Position numbers and translations under genes: made by a program. 64,000 nucleotides of DNA, from the NCBI GenBank assembly GCA_037783415.1, contig JAZGTN010000089.1:3906001-3970000 (forward strand), in the 5' to 3' direction. The notes below the pieces were generated by a model, which was given only the letters and a program-made list of their open reading frames with translations, made no database searches and was not told where the DNA came from. Origin of the DNA: Leptasterias polaris (Eukaryota > Echinodermata > Asteroidea > Forcipulatida > Asteriidae). Positions 55,500-64,000 of the stretch are shown here, in pieces; position 1 is the first letter of the stretch, and every line of letters starts with the position of its first letter.

Positions 55500-57050
55500 C
55501 CCTGCTGTATTTTTCAGGGATAATTCGTTGAGACCATGATAGCAATGGGATCATTTGCTTCCGTTTGAAAATTCATGTCTCGTGCTAAGTTGCACCTTTT
55601 GGGTAATTTGGTGGGGGTAGAAACACTTCCTGACCGCTCGTCACGCCTAACAAAATCGTCCCAGAAACGAAACTCACTACGAGAAGAGAGCCCTTGAGAT
55701 GGGCTTTCCAATAAAACCTTGACAGCTTAGTGTACACAAATCCCGGCCTTTTAATGGGGTTTTTTCTCTCCCAAGTTCCCAAGATGGGTACTAAATTCCC
55801 ATGATCTTGGGAAAATTCCTAAGAAGTGCTTGTCCACACACACACACACACACACAAATTTACGTGTAAATCCCCAAACGACAACGATTGTCAGTGAAAT
55901 AATAGTGGTCCACAAGGGTACGGGTAGTTTATTTTGCAAAAAAATACCAGGTATGTAATTATTTTTTCTTATAAAGAAAGGGGGCGTGCCCCCCACGTCC
56001 CCTGAATCTGCCCTGCTAACTTGATGGACATTTCCGGTCTGAAGTGGCCGTAATATAACCATTATTTGTCCATGGAGAGTCGGGTACAAACGTTGTTTCT
56101 CTAGCATGTTAAGTTTATGAGTTATTGTCAACTATAGCGCAGATTTTATTTGAAGCCATTTTTCGGCAGGAAATTTCTCGCTAGTGTTATAACGTAGCCT
56201 TTGTTGATTAAATTGGTGGTGGTGGTAACCCTACTTCCTGGCCACTCGCCTCGCCTTCAAAATGGTCTCAAAAATAAAATTTGTACGAGAAGAGAGCCCT
56301 TGAGATTGGCTTTCCAATAGTATAAAGCTTGTCAAAATCCAGTTTTATTCTGAGGGTGTTTTGACCGTCTTTATATTGTATTCGCCTCTCTGACAGCTCT
56401 GTGTGCTAAAATCCTGTTGAACATGCTTTTGAGGAGCAATCTGAGTATCCTCAGTAAGTTATAATTTCCAGTCTCAAGATGGTGCAAATTGGCAATAATG
56501 ATTTAATTTTTGGATGCAGTAATATCCAAGGAAGACTTCAGTTTAAATGTTGTCCCTCTTGCATGTTTAGTTTATAAGTTATTGTCAACTATAGCGCAGA
56601 TTTGTTTTCAAGCCATTATTCGGCAGGAAATTTCTCGCTAGTGTTGTGTTGAATAAATTGTTGGTGGTAGTAACCCTACTTCCTGGCCACTCGCCTCGCC
56701 TACAAAATGGTCTCAAAAATGAAAGTTACACGAGAAGAGAGCCCTTGAGATTGGCTTTCCAATGGTATAAAACTTGTCAAAATCCAGTTTTATTCCGAGG
56801 GTGATTTGACCGTCTATAGTTTGTAGTCGCCTCTCAGTACCTAAAATCCTGTTGAACATGCTTTTGAGGAGCAATCAGGGTATCCTGACTAAGTGCTCAT
56901 TTTCAGTCTCAATATGGTGCAAAGTGGCTATAAAGATTTGATTTTCGAATGCAGGGAATATCTAAGGAAAACTTAAGTTCAAATGTTGTCTCTCGTGCAT
57001 GTTTAGTTTAGGAGTTATTGTCAGGAAGGTGGCAGGAAAGTACTCTGCTA
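55500..57050. repeat. Diverged ~450-bp tandem repeats
   Basis: Blocks at ~55600, 56110 and 56570 share CTTCCTG-CC-CTCG, ACGAGAAGAGAGCCCTTGAG, CAAAATCCAGTTTTATTC and GTTGAACATGCTTTTGAGGA. No stable coding frame. Confidence 0.65.
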
Positions 57051-57573
57051 GCATCCATTGTGTTTTGGTAGTCAATTGGTAGATGTAACTGTTAAGTTTC
57101 ACTTTAAAAGAAACTAAACTAAAACAAGACGGAAATAAATCTCATGTTGGGAAACAAAACTCTGGTTCAGCTCATTTATGAGAAAGGTTTCTTACCTCGA
57201 TAAAATCAGTGGACATAAGTAATTAACACATAGTGAGACCCAACTGGCTGCGGCAGTTCAATGGGCACAGGGTGCTTTTACATAGGGCTAAACAATATGG
57301 CCCCAGCGGGTTTCGGAAACTATAAAAAGAGGCTCCACAACATAACCCAATGATCAAACTTAATCAATTAAACAAATAAACCAGCTAAATTTACCTCAGG
57401 CAATACTTAGACATGTAAATAACACAATTAGGTAGGAAAATCGTTGAGAAAGTGCAAAACAAGCCCTCTTATAACCTATGATGGAAAATGTTTGGTTTCA
57501 AGTAAAAATTGTTTAAACGGGATCCTTGTTCATTATTTTTTGATTGGCTAGTCTTGCTATGGCAATACATGAC

Positions 57574-57845
57574 TTACACCCGGTTCAGACAGGCGCTCTA
57601 GAGTTGAATTAAGTACTTGAAAAGTTCGACGTCTGAAACAGTTAGGAGCGACTGGATGCACTTGAAGTCGAAAGATCGTCTGTTTGGTTTCAGACGTCAA
57701 TCTTGTCATGAGCCGAACCTAATGTAAATGTTTTGTTAAGTTCGCCCGTCTGAAACCAAAATTTAATTGGGTCAACCTAGAGTCGTTCCTTGTCTATTTG
57801 GTTTGGCGCGACTCTAGAGCGCCTGTCTGAATCGGGTGTTACACA
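57574..57845. repeat. Palindromic MITE (ACACCCGGTTCAGACAGG ends)
   Basis: The left end ACACCCGGTTCAGACAGGCG, CTCTAGAGT is mirrored by ACTCTAGAGCGCCTGTCTGA, ATCGGGTGT at the right end. TTACA lies at or beside both ends. Non-coding, ~270 bp. Confidence 0.75.
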
Positions 57846-57865
57846 CCAATATGCTTGTCATTCTT

Positions 57866-58075
57866 AAATCTAATTGTTAAATTCAACACTTTAAAGAGTG
57901 CTGTGAGTGACAATTCTTCGTAAAGTTAAAATCCTCTGATTAAAAGGAATTTACAACATTATAGTACGTTAGATTTAACTTTGACAATGTTAATTTAACT
58001 TTTTCATATTGTTAAATCTAATTTTTAATAGATTTGTCACTGACCGCACTCTTTAAAGTGGTGTGAATTGAACAG
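57866..58075. repeat. Second inverted-repeat element
   Basis: Arms include CACTTTAAAGAGTGC-GTGAGTGACAA (left) and TTGTCACTGACCGCACTCTT, TAAAGTG (right), with AAATCTAATT at the outer and inner borders. Confidence 0.6.
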
Positions 58076-58499
58076 TGTACATGTTTTTATAAATTTGACA
58101 TATTACCCAAAATTCTGAAGCCTTTCCTAACGAAACACTTACTGATTATCATCAAAATCTCAGAAGTGTCCACTAATAGCGCCAGACTACACAATGCCAA
58201 ATTCTAGCTTGGATGAGTGTTACATTTGACTGTGAAGTTTGAAAGGAACCCTGTCTTTGTCCCCCAAAAACCCACAACACAATAGTTCACAAATGTAGGC
58301 ACAAATACGAAGATCGCGTGCCAATTACATATTCACCTTAGACAAGCAAATCTCAACAGTAAACTACATTTTTTTAAACAATTTGAACTTTGTTACTAAA
58401 GAACATACAAACATTGATTGCCATAAATTTTCCCTCGTGTACTTCTACTGCAGAGGTATGGGTGAAGGGAAAGTGGAACAGTAAAATAAGGGGATGGTT

Positions 58500-58633
58500 T
58501 TAAGGCGTCGGCAAATCCTCAACTTTTGTAGCGAATTTAAAGTCCTCAGGAAATAAGTCTAAGGCCCTAGGGTACATCAACTTATAGGATTGTCGAATGG
58601 TCACCTCAGCTGTACCCGCAATATCTCCAATTT
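58500..58633 (-). CDS. gtf2b: gtf2b last exon
   Basis: Encodes [34 protein letters not shown] and a variable tail ending DLPTP, then TAA at 58502-58500. Acceptor ATACAG. Confidence 0.96.
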
Positions 58634-61600
58634 CTGTATGAACAAAATCAAGAAAATCAAATTATCCACACTTGGCATTGACTAGTTTCTTTACCGCATT
58701 CAACTAGTTTCCCAGAGATTACCTGGGTTAGATCATCTGAACAAGCCATGGTAAGGGCTTGATAAACAAGAAGTTACCTTCTCGAGTCATTAGTTGCATG
58801 AAGGTAGTACCGTCATAGAAATCCCCCCCCCCCCCTCTCCTGGTTTCAGGCCTGCTCTGGAACCCTCTACCAGACTAGAAAGTCTGTTGTGCTGACGTCA
58901 CACGCTGGTTTTATCAAGCATGAAATGGTACCCAAAAAGTGTTTTGCAATTTGACCAGTTGCCTCTTTCTGCTTAGCAATTCAAGAGGTATACATGCTTA
59001 ACATAGCTGTAAGCTTTGAAAAGCTGTTAAGCAAACAAGTTTCCCTGAGTTTACCTGGGTTAGATTATCTGAAGCAGCCCTGGCAAGGGCTTTATTAAGA
59101 ACTATGTACCTTCTCGAGTCAAGTTAGGTGCATAGAAAAATTGCACTGCCATTGATAATCCCCAGTTATTTAATTTTCACTGAAAACTTATCAAAATGTA
59201 TTTGACCAGGTAACCTTCAATGAAGTGGCATCTTACCTTTTTGAGAGCGTTTGTCGTTGGACGCCTGAGACGCCATGTAAATTGCTGCAGCAGCAACGGA
59301 GATTGGGCTGCGCCTAATATATAGGAATATAAAGTATTTAAAGGTATTATACGAGATTGGCAGAGCTGACAAAATAGTCGCACACAGTGTTCATGTTTTG
59401 TGTGATCAACCATATACATGAAATAACAAACCTGTGAAAGTTTGAGCTCAATAGGTCATCGAGGTCACGAGAAAATAGTGGAAAGAGACCTTATGTGTTT
59501 TCTGTTTTTCAAACATCGAGTTTATTATCACGCGTGATAAAAACTATTGTTTTACTAATTTCTCAGAAACGATAGCATTTTAGGCAGAAATATTTTAAGG
59601 AACCCGTTCTACCATTACTTACTTTAAATCATGTAAGTTATGTGTGAATCTGTGAACATTTGTGTTTTTCGATCTTACCAATAGTGTACAGGGCCTTTAA
59701 AGGTATCATACGAGATTGGCAGAGCTGACAAAATAGTCGCAGACAGTGTTCATGTTTTGTGTGATCAACCATATACATGAAATAACAAACCACCTGTGAA
59801 AATTTGGGCTTAATCAGTTGTGTGAGTCAGGAGAAAGTAGTGAAAACCCATGCACAATTTTCAGAGCATGTAAACACATTGTCATTAATTTTGGTTGTAA
59901 TAACCAAAATCAGCTGTTGTGTTTTGTTAGGTTTTCTCGAATATGACTTCATTTCAGAGGGAAAAATTACACAGAAAAAAGGGTTTTAGTATGAACTTCC
60001 CAATCAGTAAGCTTTCAAACAAAATTTAAACAATGTTTTTTACTCTAACCAATCCTGTACAACACCTTCAACAATCAGGGCCCAATTTAATAGAGCTGCT
60101 TAAGCAGAAAAATATTGCTTAACGATTGTCTGCTAAGCAGAAATGAGCAGGATACCAGTCAAACATGGAACATGTGACAAGGTAGTTTGGCTGGTAACCT
60201 TATTCTGGTAAGCAAAATATTGTTGCGCTTAGCTACTTTTTGTGCTTAAGCAGCTCTATGAAATTGGGCCCAGAAACCCAGCGAGCTTATTTGGAGCATT
60301 TGAAATACTCGAACAGACAAGACTTGGCATTTGCAAAAGGCGGAAGTAAAAAACAAATGTTGTAAATTTCTCACCCAGGCACAAGATCCAATTCCATTGC
60401 TTTATTAGCAACCTGGGTCGCTGCCTTCTGAACTGACGTAGGAAGGGTGAGGTTGGAGCAAAAGCGAGACTGAAACATAGAAAACAGATGATTTAAAATC
60501 GTTAAAAAACCGTTGCAAAGATTTTGCGTTGGCAGTTACCAAACCCGAGATAGTTAGCAAAATGTCACAAATGATGCCCTAAAATGGAGAGAACATAACC
60601 TAAACAACAGTTTAAAAAAAACAAGTGTATTCAATCTGTATTTGATAACAAAGATATTGAAAAAATACGGAAACAACAAAACAGTAGGGCTAGGAAGCTC
60701 AGTTGGCAGAGGGCTGGCATGTTAATACAGAGGTCGCCTGTTCGAATCCCGCTCTAATCAGTTTTTCTTTCCCATCCAGTTTATATTACTAAATTATTTA
60801 AAGTAAAGCACCATACTCAAGGTCACAAGTGTCATGACTGGGATTCGAACCCACACTCTGCTGCTGACCAGAGCTTAGGTCCGGTAAACTAGACCGCTCG
60901 GCCACAACACATTTGTAATAAATAAAAAGAAACATTAAAGATAACTTTACCATGAAGTCACCACTGTTGATGAGGCTAACGTTTGTTTCTATTGCACGCA
61001 GTATCAGCTTGAAGCAACGACCAATCTCTTTCTTACTGACTCTCGATACAGCACAGATTTCTGAAACAGCCGAGCAAAGAGGAAAGTGGAAGGTCAATCT
61101 AGAAGTTAATTTTTGTGGTAATATAGTGAATTAACACTAGGGATTTGGGAATGTTACTTACAGTGAGGAGGGGATGAGCCTCTGGTAAGGGGGTAACTCT
61201 TTGCCGAATAAGCGCCCTTCTTTTGACCTGAAGCCGAGGGCGCCCTTCTCAAATGACGTCATGTGCATAAGGTCTATTATTAAATTCAATTCTTTGTTGT
61301 GGATGAATCGATGTAATGACCAATCTTACCTTTGAATGTTCTTGGAACACCCTCTTGCCTACATGCTATGTAGAGACATGCGGCAGCGATGGCATCATTG
61401 CTCCGTCCCCTCAAGCTGCGCTGCTCATGAACTTGCTTGAACAATCCATTGGTACGATCCTAGTCAGACCCCAAAAGTGAAAATTTACAAAAGCTATGAT
61501 TCTCTTAATAGTAAGGCTTTTGGTAAATTCTCCACAAGTTAAATACCATAAAAACCTACTTGATATAGAAGCACTGGAGAGCTGTTGACATGAAAAAACA

Positions 61601-63636
61601 TTGATAGAAACGACCCCCTTTGAAGAAGTCTTAGAGAAAGAGGTAATCACCCAAACATTTGAATCTGAGAAAGGCTTCAGGCATGAAGCTTTTTTCAGGC
61701 ATCTGAAAGCACACATTTTTGTGCAACAAGGATGCTTTTTTCCTATCATTATTTACTTGCAACTCCAATGACCAATTTAGCCCAATTTTTCACAGGTTTG
61801 TTATTTGAAGCATATCTTGAGATACATAAAGTGAGCATACTGGTCTTTGACAATTACCAAACACATACCCTGCCTTTAACCATATTTCTGTCAGCGCTAA
61901 CTGAAATGACAGTTTCTACTTAACATATAATTGTGAATTATAAATCATGCCACTGTAATGAAAGCGTCATCATGGAAAAAATATATATTTGAAACAATGC
62001 TTTACATTTTGTTCATGTTAACCTACCAGTATTGTTCTTGGTAAATTGATTCGATCCGACATTTGTGATATCTCTCTGAATGCGCTAATGAGGGCTCTAT
62101 CTGAACTGCTGACCTGGTGTGAGGAAGGAACAATTAAAGGTTTAGTGGAGCATTGAAATTGGAGGAGTCGATTCATTCGCACCACCTAGTTTTTAATAAA
62201 CACAGAAAGTGATGTGGGGAGTTTTGCATGGTGTGGATAATTATTATAAGAAATTCTTGTAATGAAACCAAGAATGCCTCATACATTGTAAATGAACTTA
62301 ATCGCTGTACAGCTTGCAAGCCTGAGGAAACCTGTAAACAAGGGTGCTTGCTATGTGAACCAGAAACACCGGGTTAACCCCTACTCTTCCACGACAAGTG
62401 TTCTGGGTTCTTTTATGAGCACTACCAATCCTAGTACACAGGACCTACAGCTTAATGCCCCACCCGTATGACAAAGCAATTAACATAAAGTATCTTGCTC
62501 AAGGACACAAGTGCCACGACCAGAACTCGGACCCACACTTTGCTGATCAAAAATACCAGAGCTCAAGAGAGGTGCTAGTGAGTAACTATTACAACTTGCA
62601 TGTACGACCATACAACCATGTGTAAATCTAAAGGGAGGAGTGTTGGCTCTGAAAAAAGTTGTTGTGGTTATCGCTTTTTGAACAGTATCCTGAAGACAAG
62701 CCGAGTACTATTCAAAACTTCAAGACTTTAACAGCTCTTATCAGAGCCAACACTCCTCCAAAAGGAAATTCATACATGGTTGAACCCGTAAGTTACTAGT
62801 AATAGTTACATTATAAGCTGTACAACCAACCTGCGAAACTTACTTTAAATTATATGGTCGCATTTTCGTGAGCACAAATTTGTTTTTTCAATGATTTCCA
62901 AGAACAGCCGTTTTTTGATTACGCCAATCACATTTAACAGTGACGATTTATTAAATCTCCAAAAGCTATTTTCTCAGCTTTCACTGTATTGTTTTTCTGG
63001 CAGAACAAGTTTTCAGGACGATTGGGACTGGTTTTCAGAGTGCAACTAACAAAGCATTTCTGTAACGATCACCAATCTTGAACTTGTTTTATTAAATATA
63101 TTAGTGCAGTCCTCAAAATAACAGAATCAAACAAATCAAGCCATTGCTTTTTGATGAATTAGGTGTTGTTCGTTTAATGTAAGTCACAGGTTCAAGTAAC
63201 AATGCCTTTCTCTAAATCATACGTATTCACGCAATAAACCAGTAATCCCTCTCACTCAATTGCTGCTCGATATGGGGCAGAGGGAGGCCCCCCCTCTATT
63301 GTGTCTTCATTGTGTTCTGGGAATCTCAGGAATTCTTTTGAGAATTTTAGGGGGGGTGCTTCTGTATACAAGAGGGAAGAGTGTGTTAGGGTTAGGGTTA
63401 GTTTGGGGGGGCCTCCCTCTGCCCCATATCGGGCATGGTATACTCTCACTTGTTTCCTATTTTGATATTTTGCCATGCCGTCATCCCCAAATCCTGCCGA
63501 ACCAGACGGCTGGCCGATGATGGTTGACAAGTCCCCACCACTGAGTAGAGGGTTCTCGGCAGCACCAACACGCGATGGGTCAGCATTGGCTTTGTCATTA
63601 CTGAATGTGCGCCATTCCGATCCAACATCGATACAT
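58500..63636 (-). CDS. gtf2b: Transcription initiation factor IIB (TFIIB), 5' exon(s) outside window
   Basis: Seven exons in frame (minus): 63636-63450, 62113-62027, 61459-61330, 61060-60951, 60469-60375, 59313-59237, 58633-58500. Together they give ~273 codons, against ~316 for the whole human protein; the missing N-terminus holds the zinc ribbon and its exon is to the right. TFIIB bridges TBP-bound promoter DNA and RNA polymerase II in the nucleus and helps set the start site. Visible here are the B-reader/linker ([13 protein letters not shown]), both cyclin folds, and the conserved C-terminus ([19 protein letters not shown]). Identity to vertebrate TFIIB is high throughout. All phases agree (0, 1, 0, 2, 1 at the successive joints). 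Stop TAA at 58502-58500. Convergent to bf. Confidence 0.97.
58695..59140. repeat. Diverged direct repeat pair in last gtf2b intron
   Basis: Two ~105-bp segments ~340 bp apart share TTACCTGGGTTAGAT-ATCTGAA, GCAAGGGCTT and TACCTTCTCGAGTCA. Non-coding. Confidence 0.6.
59237..59313 (-). CDS. gtf2b: gtf2b exon: cyclin fold 2
   Basis: Encodes [25 protein letters not shown]. Phase 2 in, phase 1 out. Confidence 0.96.
59338..60068. repeat. TTAAAGG-ended MITE, two adjacent copies
   Basis: Copy at 59338-59700 is close to the one at 40441-40805; a more diverged copy starts at 59696 and shares the TTTAAAGG junction. It lies in a gtf2b intron. The copies extend beyond 59313, so they stay clear of the exon by ~25 bp. 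Confidence 0.7.
60078..60271. repeat. GGGCCCAATTT palindromic MITE
   Basis: Ends GGGCCCAATTTAATAGAGCT, GCTTAAGCAG and CTTAAGCAGCTCTATGAAAT, TGGGCCC are inverted repeats of ~30 bp. The body is ~195 bp. In a gtf2b intron; a decayed sister copy is at 38166-38360. Confidence 0.8.
60375..60469 (-). CDS. gtf2b: gtf2b exon: start of cyclin fold 2
   Basis: Encodes [32 protein letters not shown]. Phase 0 in, phase 2 out, donor TGG|GTGAGA. Confidence 0.95.
60687..60790 (+). repeat. tRNA-like SINE
   Basis: Box A AGCTCAGTTGGCAGAG and box B TGTTCGAATCCCG with GGGCTAGGAAGCTCAGTTGG head. A related, deleted copy lies at 63818-63950. Both lack a good acceptor stem and CCA context. Confidence 0.6.
60800..60912 (-). 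repeat. tRNA-derived SINE, minus orientation
   Basis: The minus strand reads TGGCCGAGCGGTCTAG (box A) and GGTTCGAATCCCAG (box B), then CATGACACTTGTGACCTTGA, the same family as the copy at 466-800. A degenerate copy is at ~62485-62570. Confidence 0.65.
60951..61060 (-). CDS. gtf2b: gtf2b exon: end of cyclin fold 1
   Basis: Encodes [37 protein letters not shown]. Phase 1 in, phase 0 out, donor ATG|GTAAAG. Confidence 0.97.
61330..61459 (-). CDS. gtf2b: gtf2b exon: cyclin fold 1
   Basis: Encodes [43 protein letters not shown]. Near-identical to the vertebrate protein. Phase 0 in, phase 1 out. Confidence 0.97.
62027..62113 (-). CDS. gtf2b: gtf2b exon: start of cyclin fold 1
   Basis: Encodes [28 protein letters not shown]. 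29 codons, phase 0-0, acceptor CACCAG, donor CTG|GTAGGT. Confidence 0.96.
62634..62759. repeat. Short MITE with perfect 19-bp inverted ends
   Basis: GGAGGAGTGTTGGCTCTGA at the left and TCAGAGCCAACACTCCTCC at the right, 126 bp in all. Located in a gtf2b intron. Confidence 0.85.
63268..63431. repeat. Palindromic element carrying TTAGGG repeats
   Basis: Arms CGATATGGGGCAGAGGGAGG, CCCCCC and its reverse complement at the right end. The inside contains TTAGGGTTAGGGTTAG at 63386-63401. It lies in the gtf2b intron 19 bp after the donor. Confidence 0.8.
63450..63636 (-). CDS. gtf2b: gtf2b exon: B-reader and linker
   Basis: Encodes [40 protein letters not shown] and [10 protein letters not shown]. 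Acceptor CCGTAG in phase 2; donor CAA|GTGAGA. A palindromic repeat with TTAGGG starts 19 bp into the intron. Confidence 0.96.
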
Positions 63637-63817
63637 CTACGGGGAAAAAATGTGATGATCATAAAAGACAAGGGAATCTGTCTGGGTAAATTTTAATTAA
63701 ATTTTGGGGTGAACAAAGAAAATTTACTGGGTATAATCCATGGTTAAACTAACGTTAATTGGCTTCTGGGTGGCACCACCCGAACAAAGTTATTGACAAC
63801 ATGGAGACTGCCATCAA

Positions 63818-63950
63818 AGGGCTAGATAGCTCAGTTGGTAGCGTCGGCACATTAACCCTGGGGTCAAAATCCCATTCTGGTCAATTCTTCTTAGTTCACC
63901 CACAATTTGAATTAAAATTACCCAGTCAGTTTCCCCTTGTGGTTTATTAG
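63818..63950 (+). repeat. tRNA-like SINE, partly deleted
   Basis: GGGCTAGATAGCTCAGTTGG head with box A. Box B is reduced to AAAATCCCATTC. The rest matches the SINE style at 60687. Confidence 0.5.
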
Positions 63951-64000
63951 TTTAATTTTTGAAATTCAAAGTTGCAACCCCTCAAGGTGATCCCATGTGA

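Larger units (their letters stand above)
52092..58499. other. Intergenic region between bf and gtf2b (convergent); repeats only
   Basis: No exon was recognised. It holds a duplicated bf intron segment (53756-54298), ~450-bp diverged tandem repeats (55500-57050) sharing TTATTGTCAACTATAGCGCA and AGAAGAGAGCCCTTGAGAT, and two palindromic elements (57574-57845 and ~57866-58075). A possible start codon with donor (ATGGAGAAATC ... TTG|GTGAGT at 54914-54946) was not supported further. Confidence 0.6.

Noticed and set aside
60687..60790. Functional tRNA gene
   Set aside because: tRNA-like head of a SINE: poor acceptor stem, and a related copy with a deletion exists at 63818.
61411..61749. 112-residue minus-strand frame in the gtf2b region
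   Set aside because: It overlaps the real exon 61330-61459 in another frame and continues into intron sequence; no similarity.
63386..63401. Telomere or chromosome end
   Set aside because: Only about two and a half TTAGGG units, enclosed in a palindromic repeat within a gtf2b intron.

Overview
The window is metazoan nuclear DNA. It has small exons with GT-AG introns, tRNA-derived SINEs, many palindromic MITE-like repeats and expanded minisatellites. The gene content points to a marine deuterostome, most likely an echinoderm: a non-vertebrate complement factor B, an F-type lectin domain joined to Sushi domains, and a RAG1-like mobile element. The class (sea star, sea cucumber, urchin or other) cannot be settled by reading alone.

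Layout. (1) 177-18452, minus strand: a secreted mosaic protein gene with signal peptide, EMI domain, two Sushi/CCP domains, a third CCP, an F-type lectin (FTP/fucolectin) domain and four more CCPs. It runs off the left edge without a stop. Nearly all exons are symmetric (phase 1-1). The intron between CCP2 and CCP3 holds a ~4.2-kb array of about 75 copies of a 56-bp unit. Each unit is a copy of the 3' end of the CCP2 exon with its 5' splice site. (2) 18.5-25.6 kb: intergenic space between two divergent genes, with a fold-back element just upstream of the EMI gene start and other repeats. (3) 25621-52091, plus strand: a complete complement factor B/C2 gene (bf). Its coding exons join in frame to 933 codons: signal peptide, six CCPs, a vWA domain with intact MIDAS, and a trypsin-like protease with the full His-Asp-Ser triad. 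(4) 46231-50404: a RAG1-like transposon, inserted inside a 41-bp minisatellite in an intron of bf. It keeps the RAG1-type N-terminal zinc and RING region and the RAG1-type C-terminal region, but the central DDE region is missing. (5) 52.1-58.5 kb: intergenic, with a duplicated piece of bf intron bounded by 36-bp direct repeats, and several repeat families. (6) 58500-63636, minus strand: seven of the exons of general transcription factor TFIIB (gtf2b). The first exon(s), with the zinc ribbon, lie beyond the right edge.

Function. Factor B is the catalytic subunit of the alternative-pathway C3 convertase. The neighbouring divergent EMI/CCP/F-lectin gene has the look of a recognition or regulatory secreted protein, so the pair may be an innate-immune neighbourhood; that link is inference. 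TFIIB is housekeeping. The most notable structures are the RAG1-like element in the factor B gene, the splice-donor satellite, a factor B CCP exon without a GT donor, and a factor B protease that keeps an Arg-Ile-Ser-Gly-Gly activation site.
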